A DNA stretch of 64,000 nucleotides from Candidatus Aenigmatarchaeota archaeon (lineage in GTDB: Archaea > Aenigmatarchaeota > Aenigmatarchaeia > QMZP01 > QMZT01), in NCBI GenBank assembly GCA_026397315.1, contig JAPLVC010000001.1, forward strand, positions 62,001-126,000, read 5' to 3'. The translations under genes were made by a program, and so were the position numbers. The notes below the pieces were generated by a model. That model did no database searches, was not told the DNA's origin, and saw nothing but the letters and a program-made list of their open reading frames with translations. Of this stretch, positions 8,317 through 16,948 are shown in pieces. How positions within the stretch are numbered: position 1 is the stretch's first letter; every line of letters starts with the position of its first letter.

Positions 8317-10086
8317 TTAGTTGAAAATTCTCATTTCTGGTTTCTTGTGCTTTGGATTTTTCATGGTTTCTATCAACTTTTCTCTTAATGCCGGTTTGTA
8401 AGCACAATTGATTAAATAATTTTTTGTAACGAATAGAACACTAACCGCATCGGACATGATATCGGAAATAATCTTTTTGGATTTTCCATCAAGATTACCC
8501 TCATAAACTATTGTTATAGAATCTGATTTAACTTCATCAATGTAGGTCTGATATATGATAAATTCTTTGGGTATACTCTTGACATTGGTTAAGGGGTATC
8601 GCCATTCTCCTATACTCTTACATTCAACCAATGATTCTATGCCGTTCTTTATCAGCATGTCCGGATTATTTTCAAAGAAACGAGCGATGTATGATTTATG
8701 GCATCTATCTGCAAGCTGACCCTGATACTTAATCGCATTGAGTTTAAGAAGCCGAAGCAATATTGCAACTTCTTTCTCAAAATCGCTTCTGTATTGATTT
8801 AGAATTCCTGTTGAAGGTATAATCTTTTCAACCCTTTCCAAAACTGGGTCTTCTATTATCCTCGTGTTTTCAGAGAATTTGTTTACAATCCCGATTTTGA
8901 GTTTGTTATGTTCAGTTTCAAGCATAGATTTAAGCGTACTTATGGAATAAATTTCTGTCATCTTGATTACGTCACTAATACTCTTCGAATATAATTTTGA
9001 TAGTCGCTTAAGAATGCTAAATATTTCATCTTTATTTTCAGGAGGTACATCATATTCCAAAGTGAAATCTATTTCTGTATGAAGCGCTGAAAATCCTCTC
9101 TCAAACTTAATGTTATTTTCTTTAGTAAGAGCATGAAGGATATCTCTGACCTTCATTCTCACCAGACCGAACGCTATCTCTGAATCTAAAAATTTCGAGT
9201 TTATGTCGAGTTTAATATGCTTAAGAAAATCACAAAATATCAACAACGAAGCCTTCAAACTTTCGTGTTTTTTTAGGTCTATGAACCACAAAGGCGTCTT
9301 TTTTCTGTATATTTCAAGTATCTTCAAACCTCGGTCAGTTAAGGTGTACCATCTTCCTCTAACGCCCTCTATATCACTTGACGCAATAAGACCGAGGGAT
9401 TCGCACCAATCAAGGAGCGGTCTCATATTTCTACTCATATTAATTCGGTTTCTTTTGCTTATGGAAAAATCACTATAGAATTTTTCAATGGTAACCTTGT
9501 TCTTCTCTTTATATGCAGATACAGAACGCAATAATCTTTTTTCTGTCGAGCCCATGAGAACTGGGTCAGATTTTTTTGTCCCGCATTCTAAAGCAATTTG
9601 ATGTTCATGCAAACCAGCAACACTATTCAATAAACTAAGGATATACAAACACGGTCTTGAACGAATATCCAAATATTGACCACCAGATTGAATATCAAAT
9701 ACGTTGGTAATTTTCATTCGCATTAGTTTGTCGATAAATACAGATTCCTCGTTCTCATCATTTGGACATTCTTGGTCAAAGGTATACTTAGATAGCATCT
9801 TACCCGATTCTGTGCAAAAGTAGCGGAAAGGTCTGCCCTTTCTACTAATCAACCCCATATAAGAGGCTGTGAGCAAATGGTCCCTTGCCCTGCGCATTAT
9901 CCTATCTTTCATTTTTTCTTTTCTAAATTTGCTCAACTTTGATTCTGCGAGAACCTTTGCTATCTCCTTATCATTTGGGTATTTGCTTTTTTCATTCTCT
10001 TGGTAAACCGCATTAGATATTGTCCTAATCCTGAATATGTTATGGACTCTCGTAATTGGTTTCATGTATTCCTGTTTGCCAATCAT
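8317..10086 (-). CDS. Putative restriction endonuclease: winged-helix region(s) plus C-terminal PD-(D/E)XK nuclease
   Basis: C-terminal NPDMLIKNGIESLVECKSIGEW (PD...ECK); internal wHTH-like GLIASSDIEGVRGRWYTLTDRGLKILEIY; 1 nt from a DNA methyltransferase. Confidence 0.7.
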   Translation of the reverse strand: MIGKQEYMKPITRVHNIFRIRTISNAVYQENEKSKYPNDKEIAKVLAESKLSKFRKEKMKDRIMRRARDHLLTASYMGLISRKGRPFRYFCTESGKMLSKYTFDQECPNDENEESVFIDKLMRMKITNVFDIQSGGQYLDIRSRPCLYILSLLNSVAGLHEHQIALECGTKKSDPVLMGSTEKRLLRSVSAYKEKNKVTIEKFYSDFSISKRNRINMSRNMRPLLDWCESLGLIASSDIEGVRGRWYTLTDRGLKILEIYRKKTPLWFIDLKKHESLKASLLIFCDFLKHIKLDINSKFLDSEIAFGLVRMKVRDILHALTKENNIKFERGFSALHTEIDFTLEYDVPPENKDEIFSILKRLSKLYSKSISDVIKMTEIYSISTLKSMLETEHNKLKIGIVNKFSENTRIIEDPVLERVEKIIPSTGILNQYRSDFEKEVAILLRLLKLNAIKYQGQLADRCHKSYIARFFENNPDMLIKNGIESLVECKSIGEWRYPLTNVKSIPKEFIIYQTYIDEVKSDSITIVYEGNLDGKSKKIISDIMSDAVSVLFVTKNYLINCAYKPALREKLIETMKNPKHKKPEMRIFN

Positions 10087-10087
10087 A

Positions 10088-11365
10088 TCACACCTTCTGA
10101 AATATTACAATGCTTTCTCTCGAAATTGTCTCTCCAGTTGGAGTCTTCCAAGGTATCATTTTCATAGGTATTTTTCGGAAGAAACTATTAACATGTCTGA
10201 ACCCTGCCGCATTACCAAGCTCAACCGTGACCTTTTCCATGTCTAAAGATCTTTTTCTTATCATTCTGTCACCGACAACAACGCAGTAGTATGCTCCATC
10301 TTTAACTATTCGATAAACTTCCTCAAAAGTTTTCAGATAGTCAAAAAAGAAAGGTAAAGCATCTATCACTCTTTCTTCATCCGTTTTGGCAAGTTCATAT
10401 AATACATTTATTGTTGTTTTTGATGGTAACTCTTTTAGTCTGCCTACGACATCTTTATTGACCATTGAACCCAAAGCGTTCTTTTCGGCTTTATTCATCG
10501 AACCATGATTCATTTTTAGCCAAGCAACAGAAAGTTTTGACCATCTTGCGTAGCCTATGGTATTTTTCTCCTCTCCATATGGAGGTGAAGTTATAGAACA
10601 ATCGAATTCATTGTCCTTGAATGGGAGTTTTCTTGCATCATTTTTTGTGATTCTGACTGTGGGTATTCTTTTTAATCCAAGTTTTTCTATTTCTCTTACG
10701 AACTCGTTCATCATTTTCAGAGAGTCAAATGTGTTTTTGCTGAAAACCGCAAAAGTATTGGGTTTGAATTTTGACAATTCATCCGGCTGTAATATTCTAA
10801 TGAATCTGCTGGAACGATGGTCTATGTTCGACACATCGAACACTGTTTTTGAGAAAACTACCTTGAGAAAATCTTTTATATCATCATTTTTTACTTTGTT
10901 TATCTCATTCAAAATAAAATCCAACCGACAGGCAACGTCTTCCCTAAACCAATGTAGAAGATTGGGCAATATATCCTTCGGTGGTTCGATAAGTTTATTG
11001 GTTTTAAACCCGTCGTTAATGCCAGAAAGAAAATCTGTCATATTAAAATTTAACTTCCTGAATTCGATGGGTGTTGATTTTACTTTTGTGAGTAAAACAG
11101 CAAGAGGATTTATGTCATTACCAACCGAGTTTCTCCTCAGAAGCAAAGATTCGACAAGTACCGTACCACTACCACAAAAAGGGTCGAGAATAGTATCGTC
11201 TTCCTTAGAATAGACTTTAATCAATCTATTTGCTATTTGTGGTATCATCCTGGCTGGATACTTATGTATTCCATGAGTAAGATAACTCGTATCAGCTCCA
11301 GCAAAATCCCAATCTTCTATCTTTTTCCCACTCAATGTAGTTTGTGCGGTTTTCCTATTCTTCAT
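10088..11365 (-). CDS. Site-specific DNA methyltransferase
   Basis: THGIHKYPARMIPQIANRLI, DPFCGSGTVLVESLL (SAM motif I), TSPPYGEE (catalytic motif IV). Confidence 0.88.
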   Translation of the reverse strand: MKNRKTAQTTLSGKKIEDWDFAGADTSYLTHGIHKYPARMIPQIANRLIKVYSKEDDTILDPFCGSGTVLVESLLLRRNSVGNDINPLAVLLTKVKSTPIEFRKLNFNMTDFLSGINDGFKTNKLIEPPKDILPNLLHWFREDVACRLDFILNEINKVKNDDIKDFLKVVFSKTVFDVSNIDHRSSRFIRILQPDELSKFKPNTFAVFSKNTFDSLKMMNEFVREIEKLGLKRIPTVRITKNDARKLPFKDNEFDCSITSPPYGEEKNTIGYARWSKLSVAWLKMNHGSMNKAEKNALGSMVNKDVVGRLKELPSKTTINVLYELAKTDEERVIDALPFFFDYLKTFEEVYRIVKDGAYYCVVVGDRMIRKRSLDMEKVTVELGNAAGFRHVNSFFRKIPMKMIPWKTPTGETISRESIVIFQKV

Positions 11366-11510
11366 GAAATATTGTTATGTTAATTGCTTAAAAACCAAAT
11401 TTTACAGTACATGAATAACAATAAAATATTTGATTTTCAAATTTGACATTTTTCTTTTATACAAAAATGTTTAAACATATCTTTTTATAACGTACAGATA
11501 ACCCTAAAAT

Positions 11511-11642
11511 ATGCACGCAAGCTCTGAACTCAATGTGGACAAAAGTATTGTAGATTCTATAGCTGAAATCACAAAGAGAGTTATCAGAGAAGATTCTCTG
11601 GAAATAAGAACTTTACCTAAAAACAAAGGGATAGTGAAATGA
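11511..11642 (+). CDS. Small ORF (43 aa) coupled to the downstream nuclease-like ORF
   Basis: Not in ORF track; MHASSELNVDKSIVDSIAEITKRVIREDSLEIRTLPKNKGIVK; ATGA overlap with 11639; T-rich TATA-like sequence upstream. Confidence 0.5.
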   Translation: MHASSELNVDKSIVDSIAEITKRVIREDSLEIRTLPKNKGIVK

Positions 11643-12118
11643 AGAACGTTGGTGACTACGGAGAAAAGATGGTTAGGGATATCCTAAGAAGAAAGGGATT
11701 TAACGCTAAAATCAAGGGAAAACGAACTCACGGTTATGATTTAGCCGTCAAAAAAAATGATAAGAAGACAGAAGTACAGGTTAAAACTATTCAAAAAGGG
11801 AAATTATTTCAGTTGACAGTAACGAATTTTCTTAAAATCGACATCATCGACGGAAAACAGAAGGTAAAAGGAAAAAATGATATCGGCTTGGATATTCCAT
11901 GGGTATTCGTGAAAAAAATTAAAAATGGTAATGAGTTTTTCATTCTTAGCAAATCGAACGTGCAGGATATCGTCTTGAGGAGCTATAGAGCAATGCTGAT
12001 AAAAAATAAGGGTTTTAGACCTCAAAATCATTACTCCTTTCATTGTACAATCGATGCAGACAAATTGACAAAATGGAAGAATAATTGGAAGCTTATAAAA
12101 AATAGCCTCCACCCGTAA
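11639..12118 (+). CDS. PD-(D/E)XK-like nuclease domain protein
   Basis: VGDYGEKMVRDILRRKGFNAK...GYDLAVKKNDKKTEVQVKTIQ (E...D...E-x-K arrangement). Confidence 0.65.
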   Translation: MKNVGDYGEKMVRDILRRKGFNAKIKGKRTHGYDLAVKKNDKKTEVQVKTIQKGKLFQLTVTNFLKIDIIDGKQKVKGKNDIGLDIPWVFVKKIKNGNEFFILSKSNVQDIVLRSYRAMLIKNKGFRPQNHYSFHCTIDADKLTKWKNNWKLIKNSLHP

Positions 12119-12180
12119 CGAGTAGTTCAAAACAGCAAGTATCTATGTATTAAAATAGAAAAATTATACATGATGATAGA

Positions 12181-13278
12181 ATGAAAACAGTAAAGTTAAT
12201 ACACACATCAGATTTACACCTTGGGAAAACATTCAGTGAGCTAGGGGATGAGTCAAAGCTCCATAGAAATGATTGTCAAAACGTGTTTTCAAACATTATT
12301 GACTTGTGCATAAAAGAAAAGGTAAATGCACTGCTTATTGCTGGTGACCTGTTTGATAGTCCAGAACCTAATAAATCGCTAGTAAAATTTGTTATCGGAG
12401 AATTCGAAAGACTAAAAAACGAGAAAATTAGCGTTTTTATCTCATCCGGTAACCATGATCCATACAAAAAGGGGAGCGTCTGGCTTGAGCATAGATTTCC
12501 ATCGAATGTAATAGTTTTCAGTTCTGTCGATATGGAAGCCAAGGAGCTTGATGGAATAACAATATACGGGTTAGCTTATACAAACGATGCAAAAGAGCCG
12601 ATGAAGAACTTTGAGGCTGAAGATTCCGATAACTTCAAGGTTGGTTTGGTTCATGGCTCTACGACGGATATCAATTGGAATGAAGAGCCTGAAGCCGGAT
12701 ATAGGAGAATAACAAAAACTGACGTGGACAACTGCAAACTAGACTATGTCGCACTCGGTCATTTTCATGACATTATAGAAATCAAAAGCAAAACGAGGTG
12801 TTTCTATTCAGGCTCACCAGAGCCATTATCATTCAAAAACAAAGGAGATTCTTGTGTTCTATTGGTTACCCATGTAGATGGTAAAACTGTCGTTAAACCC
12901 ATAAAAACTAACATCAAGACATTCGAAACTTTGGAGATAGACTGCACAAATATGGAGTCAGACTCTGACATAAGAAAAATTCTTGAGAAAAATTCTGGTG
13001 AAAACAAGATTTTAAGACTAGTAATAACGGGCAGTCCATCTCTTGACTTGAATCTGGATAAAGAATTTCTTAAAAAGGAATTTGAGTCCAAGTACTTTTG
13101 CCTAAAAGTTGTTGATAATGTTCATTTACCTGAGAATCTAACCGAAGATGAGACAATCAGAGGACACTTCATCAGATTGGTTAAATCGGAAATAGATAAA
13201 GAGAAAGACTCTGAAAAGAAAAAAAGGCTTGAAAATGCTCTCAGACTGGGCGTAGGCTATCTGGATAAAAAACTGTGA
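12181..13278 (+). CDS. Mre11/SbcD/YhaO-like metallophosphoesterase
   Basis: TSDLHLGKTF, LIAGDLFDS, SSGNHDPY, GLVHGS, LGHFHD metallophosphatase motifs. Confidence 0.9.
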   Translation: MKTVKLIHTSDLHLGKTFSELGDESKLHRNDCQNVFSNIIDLCIKEKVNALLIAGDLFDSPEPNKSLVKFVIGEFERLKNEKISVFISSGNHDPYKKGSVWLEHRFPSNVIVFSSVDMEAKELDGITIYGLAYTNDAKEPMKNFEAEDSDNFKVGLVHGSTTDINWNEEPEAGYRRITKTDVDNCKLDYVALGHFHDIIEIKSKTRCFYSGSPEPLSFKNKGDSCVLLVTHVDGKTVVKPIKTNIKTFETLEIDCTNMESDSDIRKILEKNSGENKILRLVITGSPSLDLNLDKEFLKKEFESKYFCLKVVDNVHLPENLTEDETIRGHFIRLVKSEIDKEKDSEKKKRLENALRLGVGYLDKKL

Positions 13279-13282
13279 ATGT

Positions 13283-15004
13283 ATGGTTCAACTACTAAGG
13301 CTCGATGTTGAAGGATTTGGGAAGTTCGATAGACACAAAACCATCAATTTTGAAAACGGCATAAATTTTATTACAGGACTAAACGAGACTGGCAAGAGCA
13401 CCATTCTTGAAGCAATTATGGCATCTATTTTCAAATACACCAGAGGTCAAATCGAACAGTTTCTATGCTGGAAAAATAATGATGTGTGCCGAACTGCCCT
13501 TACGTACAAGACAGAAAAAGGCGAAACATTCAAGATAACTTCGGACTACAAGTCTGGGAGAAGAAGACTTGACAAAATAAAGAAAGGCAATTCTGAAGAA
13601 ATAGCGACTCTGGACAAAACAATCGAGCCTTTCATAAAGAAACACTTCGGTTTTGATGACAAGAAAGTATTCGAGAATACCGCCTTCATAAGACAGTCTC
13701 AAATGGCTATCTTAGATGATAATTCTGTTAGAAATAAGATTAAGGACATGATTGAAGAGGTATTTGCCGGCAGAGCTGAGGCATCGGCAACAAAGGCGCT
13801 CGCAAAAATAAGAAAGATAGCAAAAGATGCGACAAAGGAAACAGAGGTTCTTGAAGCGGAACAACACGAGCTAAAGAAAAATCTCAGGTCGGCGGAGGAT
13901 AAAAGAGAATCTGTTTCTAGAGACAGCGGAGAGTTTGAGAAGGTAGACAAACAACTCAATGAGAAGAGCAAGGAACTTGAAAAACAACAGAAAAACAAGA
14001 AACTCTTCGATGAAAAAGAAAAACTACTGAAGGAAAAGGAACATCTGGACGAACAGATGACAAAGGTCGATGAGTTGTTAGAAACGCTTTCTGAGGGAAA
14101 AGAACCCCAGAGAGAACAACCTTCCAACAAGAAAACAACCAGTGTCATTTTAATGGTCATAGGTGGTTTGCTCTCGATTACTGTAATAGGAGCAATAATA
14201 GGCATTCCGTTGATAATCTGGGGAATTATGAAATTAAGAAAGAAAGAAGTAGCGATTAAACCGATAAAAAGTGACGACGAAAAAATATCCAAATACAGAA
14301 AGGAAAAGAAGGAAATCCTCAACAAAAAAGCGGTCATTGAAACGAGACTAGAAGAGTATAGTCTAGTAAATTTTAATATAAATGATTTCGACGAACTTGA
14401 GACTCTTAAAAAAGATGTGGACTCGCTGAAGGAGAAAAAAACAGAACTAAAGACTAGCATCAAAACCACGACCTCTCTTGTAGAGAGTCCTGAAGATGTA
14501 AGAGAAATACTAGATGCGAATAAAGAAAAGCGACTCGGTTTTATTATGAAAATCGAGGAGCACGAACTAGCAGCAAAATTCTTGGAGATGGCTGAATCAG
14601 AAGTACATCACAAATTAACTCCAGCCATTGAGAAAAATTCCAAACCCATTTTAAAGAAAATAACGAACGAGAGGTACTCCGATTTAAGGGTGGAGGAGGA
14701 TACCCTCGATATCAAAATCAAGGCTCCCGAAATTAAAGATTATGTTGACGTGTTCTTTCTTAGTCAAGGCGCAAGAGACCAGTTATATTTCGTGTTAAGA
14801 GTAGTAATGTCAGATTTGCTTGGAGGAGAAGCAAACATACCTCTCATACTTGACGACCCTTTCCATAACTTTGACGACCCGAGACTAAGGAATACAATCG
14901 ACACTCTAAAACAAATCGCTAAAAACAAACAAATAATTTTGATTTCCCATAGACCTTATCATCATGAATTCAAAACTGTTTGCGATAATGTTGTTGAGTT
15001 ATGA
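13283..15004 (+). CDS. Rad50/SbcC/YhaN-like SMC-type ATPase with central hydrophobic segment
   Basis: Walker A GLNETGKST, signature FLSQGARDQL, Walker B LILDDPFHNFD; coiled coils; hydrophobic VILMVIGGLLSITVIGAIIGIPLIIWGIM; no CxxC hook. Confidence 0.9.
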   Translation: MVQLLRLDVEGFGKFDRHKTINFENGINFITGLNETGKSTILEAIMASIFKYTRGQIEQFLCWKNNDVCRTALTYKTEKGETFKITSDYKSGRRRLDKIKKGNSEEIATLDKTIEPFIKKHFGFDDKKVFENTAFIRQSQMAILDDNSVRNKIKDMIEEVFAGRAEASATKALAKIRKIAKDATKETEVLEAEQHELKKNLRSAEDKRESVSRDSGEFEKVDKQLNEKSKELEKQQKNKKLFDEKEKLLKEKEHLDEQMTKVDELLETLSEGKEPQREQPSNKKTTSVILMVIGGLLSITVIGAIIGIPLIIWGIMKLRKKEVAIKPIKSDDEKISKYRKEKKEILNKKAVIETRLEEYSLVNFNINDFDELETLKKDVDSLKEKKTELKTSIKTTTSLVESPEDVREILDANKEKRLGFIMKIEEHELAAKFLEMAESEVHHKLTPAIEKNSKPILKKITNERYSDLRVEEDTLDIKIKAPEIKDYVDVFFLSQGARDQLYFVLRVVMSDLLGGEANIPLILDDPFHNFDDPRLRNTIDTLKQIAKNKQIILISHRPYHHEFKTVCDNVVEL

Positions 15005-16386
15005 AAAAATTTGATTTGAACATCGAGAAGGTACTTGAAGATTGGGAAGTTTTTCACGCGTTGAGGGAAGTTATAGCCAATGCGATTGACGAACAACTGC
15101 TGACAAAAACGAAGGAAATTCAAATTTTGAAGGATAAACATAATAAATGGCACATACGAGATTTTGGAAGAGGGCTAAAATACGAGCATCTAACACAGAA
15201 TGAATGTGAGGAGAAGTTAAAACATCCAGAGTTAGTTATCGGAAAGTTTGGCGTTGGCTTAAAGGACGCTCTGGCTACGTTCGAGAGGAGAAAAATCAAA
15301 GTCATAATAAAATCGAGACATGACGACATAACTCTTGGAATGTCTTCAAAGCACGGATTTGAAGATATGTTGACCTTACATGCGTTTATCTCGGAGCCCT
15401 CGGACAAAAATTTAATAGGAACGGAGTTTATTTTTGAGGGAGTAAAGGACAAAGACATAGAACTAGCAAAGGAGTTCTTTTTAAAATTCTCTGAGGAAAC
15501 CTTATTGGAAGATACGCCGCTTGGACAAGTCCTTAGAAAAGGTAAATCCAAAGCCAAAATATTCATTAATGGTTTAAGAGTTGCTGAAGAAGAAAATTTC
15601 CTATTTTCTTATAACATAACTTCCCTGACCAAAGCCATGAGAAAGGCACTAAACAGGGAAAGAACCCATGTTGGTAGAACAGCATATACGGATAGAATAA
15701 AGTCTATCCTTCTAGAGTGTAAGAAAAAAGAGGTTGCTGAATTATTGGTCGACGATTTGGACAACTTTGAAACGGGAAATTTGCACGACGAATTAGCTTG
15801 GGTTGATGTTTCTGCTCATGCCTGTAAACTGTTAAACGCTGCAGAGAAGGTAGTGTTTTTAACCTCATCTGAATTGATTCGAGCCAAGGATATGGTAGAT
15901 AGGGCTAAGAATGATGGCTTTGACATTGTAATGGTTCCCGAAAACGTAAAACAGAAGATAAGGGGAATTAAAGACCTTGAGGGGAATGTGATAAGAGACC
16001 TGGAAGAATACAGAGCAGAGTGGAATGAAAGTTTTGAATTCAAATTTGTCAAAGAAAAAGAGTTAACAAAACAGGAAAGAGAAGTGTTTTCTAAAACAGA
16101 TTTGATACTAAAGCTAATTGGCGGGAGACCAAAAAACGTAAAAGATATATTAATTTCCGAGACAATGAGACTAGAAACTATGGGTTATAGCGAAGCAGTT
16201 GGATTATGGGAAGCGGATAACCAACGAATAATTATTAAAAGGGAACAGCTTAGAAACTTAAGACCGTACGCAGGAACGCTTTTACATGAAGTAGCGCATG
16301 CAATAAGTGGCGCGTCTGATATTTCCAGAGAATTTGAAAATGAACTAACTAAAGTTATAGGCATTGTTTCATCAGAAAAACTATGA
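15001..16386 (+). CDS. GHKL (Hsp90-like) ATPase with C-terminal HExxH metalloprotease-like domain
   Basis: REVIANAIDE (N box), DFGRGL, GKFGVGLKDA; C-terminal LLHEVAHAISGASDISREFENEL; ATGA overlap with the Rad50-like ORF. Confidence 0.85.
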   Translation: MKKFDLNIEKVLEDWEVFHALREVIANAIDEQLLTKTKEIQILKDKHNKWHIRDFGRGLKYEHLTQNECEEKLKHPELVIGKFGVGLKDALATFERRKIKVIIKSRHDDITLGMSSKHGFEDMLTLHAFISEPSDKNLIGTEFIFEGVKDKDIELAKEFFLKFSEETLLEDTPLGQVLRKGKSKAKIFINGLRVAEEENFLFSYNITSLTKAMRKALNRERTHVGRTAYTDRIKSILLECKKKEVAELLVDDLDNFETGNLHDELAWVDVSAHACKLLNAAEKVVFLTSSELIRAKDMVDRAKNDGFDIVMVPENVKQKIRGIKDLEGNVIRDLEEYRAEWNESFEFKFVKEKELTKQEREVFSKTDLILKLIGGRPKNVKDILISETMRLETMGYSEAVGLWEADNQRIIIKREQLRNLRPYAGTLLHEVAHAISGASDISREFENELTKVIGIVSSEKL

Positions 16387-16478
16387 CATCAAACTTTGAT
16401 TATTTATTTTCGGAATATATCTTTACCTAATAAGCCTGCTAAACGACCTTTTCATTAAGGAGAAAAACACAAAAAGAA

Positions 16479-16817
16479 CTACTTTTTGCCAATAATTATG
16501 TTCAATCTATACTGCTTATCTATTTTCGGGTCAACCTTGAAATCCCACATTATTGCGGAATCCTTGCCTGCTTTGAACGATTCTACGATGTTATCAGCAA
16601 TTTCCTTATTGACTAAATCCTTACTTTTTGCCGTGAAGTTCAGCAAAATCCCCGTTGCATTTCTTTTGATTTTTGTTAGCTCTTTCATAGCCGCTTGTTC
16701 AATATCATCACTTTCGATTATCACCTGTGAGATGGAATTTGCTGACGATAATAAAGTCATTAAGTCTGCCTTATCGAACCTCTTTCCTAAAATCTCATCT
16801 TTTATTATCCTATCCAT
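16479..16817 (-). CDS. FtsZ C-terminal-domain-like mini protein (112 aa)
   Basis: FDKADL resembles T7 loop LDFADV; ATGILLNFTAKSKDLVNKEIADNIVESFKAGKDSAIMWDFKVDPKIDKQYRLNIIIGKK aligns by eye to the FtsZ at 28597 (ATGALINVCGGEDITIKECQEIVEAVTTKLNPDAKIIWGAQIVKELGDTIRSMLIITGVK). Confidence 0.65.
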   Translation of the reverse strand: MDRIIKDEILGKRFDKADLMTLLSSANSISQVIIESDDIEQAAMKELTKIKRNATGILLNFTAKSKDLVNKEIADNIVESFKAGKDSAIMWDFKVDPKIDKQYRLNIIIGKK

Positions 16818-16948
16818 ATTTACCGCCCCCTTAATTATTTAGTAAAGCGAAATATATTGCATACTTTTTGATACCTATTTTAGCTAAAGGGGTAAGCAAA
16901 ACGACCCTTTTATTAGGGAGAAAATAGGCTTTTTGCTAAATCTCAGTT

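Noticed and set aside
13699-14469. 256-aa Ser/Phe-rich minus-strand ORF
   Set aside because: Antisense of the Rad50-like coiled coil; typical low-complexity mirror translation
16486-16842. 118-aa plus-strand ORF opposite the mini-FtsZ gene
   Set aside because: The minus frame has FtsZ-like sequence, TATA-like sequence and an RBS; the plus frame looks like mirror translation
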